Below are positions 63,701 to 64,000 of a stretch of DNA of 64,000 nucleotides, piece by piece. Within the stretch, counting starts at the first letter, position 1. Each line of letters starts with the position of its first letter. Source of the stretch: DATAGF01 sp963834875 (GTDB lineage: Bacteria; Actinomycetota; Thermoleophilia; Miltoncostaeales; Miltoncostaeaceae); contig CAWIDG010000027.1 of the NCBI GenBank assembly GCA_963834875.1, positions 310,001-374,000 on the forward strand. The letters run 5' to 3'. The translations under genes were made by a program, and so were the position numbers. Under the pieces are notes generated by a model, which was not told where the DNA came from, searched no databases, and saw only the letters and a list, made by a program, of their open reading frames with translations.

Positions 63701-64000
63701 TCAGGGCCGCAGATGGTCGACCAGGCCGCGACAGGCGGCGTCCACCAGCTCGAAGACGGTCGAGAACCCGTCCGGGCCACCGTAGTAGGGGTCCGGCACG
63801 GAGAGGTCGTCGCCGGCCGCCCCGGGGTCGAACTCCCGCAGGAGCCGCACCTTCGCCGCGGCGTCCGCGTCCGGGGCGATGCGGCGGAGGTGCGCCGCGT
63901 TCTCCTCGTCCATCGCCAGCACGAGGTCGAAGCGCGCGAAGTCGGCGGAGCGGAACTGCCGGGCCCGTCCGTCCATGAGGAAGCCGCGGGCCCGGGCCTC
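63701..64000 (-). CDS. Low-molecular-weight protein-tyrosine phosphatase (N-terminus outside window)
   Basis: The frame is open to the window edge, so the CxxxxxRS active-site loop at the N-terminus is not visible. The remaining 99 residues include FARFDLVLAMDEENAAHLRR, a conserved helix of the family, and VPDPYYGGPDGFSTVFELVD, where the DPYY aspartate is the general acid and the tyrosines are the regulatory pair. The stop abuts the fructosamine-kinase-like gene, the usual arrangement in actinobacteria. Confidence 0.82.
   Translation of the reverse strand, partial: EARARGFLMDGRARQFRSADFARFDLVLAMDEENAAHLRRIAPDADAAAKVRLLREFDPGAAGDDLSVPDPYYGGPDGFSTVFELVDAACRGLVDHLRP

Overview
The window is very G+C-rich (roughly three quarters G+C by eye). 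It uses many GTG starts, packs genes tightly with 4-base ATGA/GTGA overlaps, and carries F420-type enzymes, an actinobacterial-style fused 2-oxoglutarate dehydrogenase, DrrAB-like and CsoR/CopA modules and paired ArsA ATPases. This points to a chromosomal segment of a free-living actinobacterium. The gene mix fits the Thermoleophilia (Solirubrobacterales-like lineages), but that is an inference from gene content, not from a phylogenetic marker.

Layout. 0-7.6 kb: paired ArsA-like ATPases, a GT4 glycosyltransferase, a methyltransferase, an HxlR regulator, a TPR membrane protein, a principal-type sigma-70 factor, and a MOSC protein. 7.67-10 kb: an initiator tRNA followed by a small accessory patch with a VOC protein, a secreted proline-hinge protein and a relic of a tyrosine recombinase. 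10-17 kb: a stress/envelope region. A minus-strand operon (DUF3618, holin-like and YihY/BrkB membrane proteins) diverges from an unusual TetR-HTH/SpoIIE phosphatase, which is followed by a DUF892 ferritin-like protein, a lipoprotein and a STAS anti-sigma antagonist. 17-25 kb: an MFS carrier, a DrrAB-type exporter with a hydrolase, and a divergent csoR/copA copper module with two inverted operators. 25-29 kb: a di-haem beta-propeller protein and VOC proteins. 29-35.6 kb: the 2-oxoglutarate dehydrogenase locus, with one 1441-residue chain carrying two lipoyl domains, a subunit-binding domain, E2 and E1, then Lpd and a lipoate-ligase-like gene. 35.6-41 kb: ArsR/VOC, a molybdopterin oxidoreductase, CapA, a thiamine-diphosphate enzyme and ClpS.

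41-47.2 kb is the most unusual stretch. It is a tandem minus-strand array of secreted von Willebrand A / DUF11-type proteins that share a C-terminal tail ending in RRVIPPVTG or a close variant, together with one decapitated, truncated copy. 47.3-55.7 kb is a catabolic cluster: aldehyde dehydrogenase, Fe-S plus FAD oxidase, LLM flavin enzyme, class III aminotransferase, a PPOX/F420 protein and a YjlB cupin. It looks like oxidation of an amine or a hydroxy acid. 55.7-64 kb holds an Lhr helicase, an HD-GYP/LuxR fusion, a SnoaL-like protein, a fructosamine-kinase-like protein and a low-molecular-weight phosphatase cut by the window edge.

A caution for the whole window: about twenty genes read across two or three frames. 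The shifts often fall in G/C runs, and they cluster strongly at 34.9-37.2, 41-47 and 52-53 kb, while 4-kb genes such as the E2-E1 fusion and lhr are clean. I read most of them as sequence or assembly indels rather than true pseudogenes, and give the outer limits of the reconstructed gene in each case.
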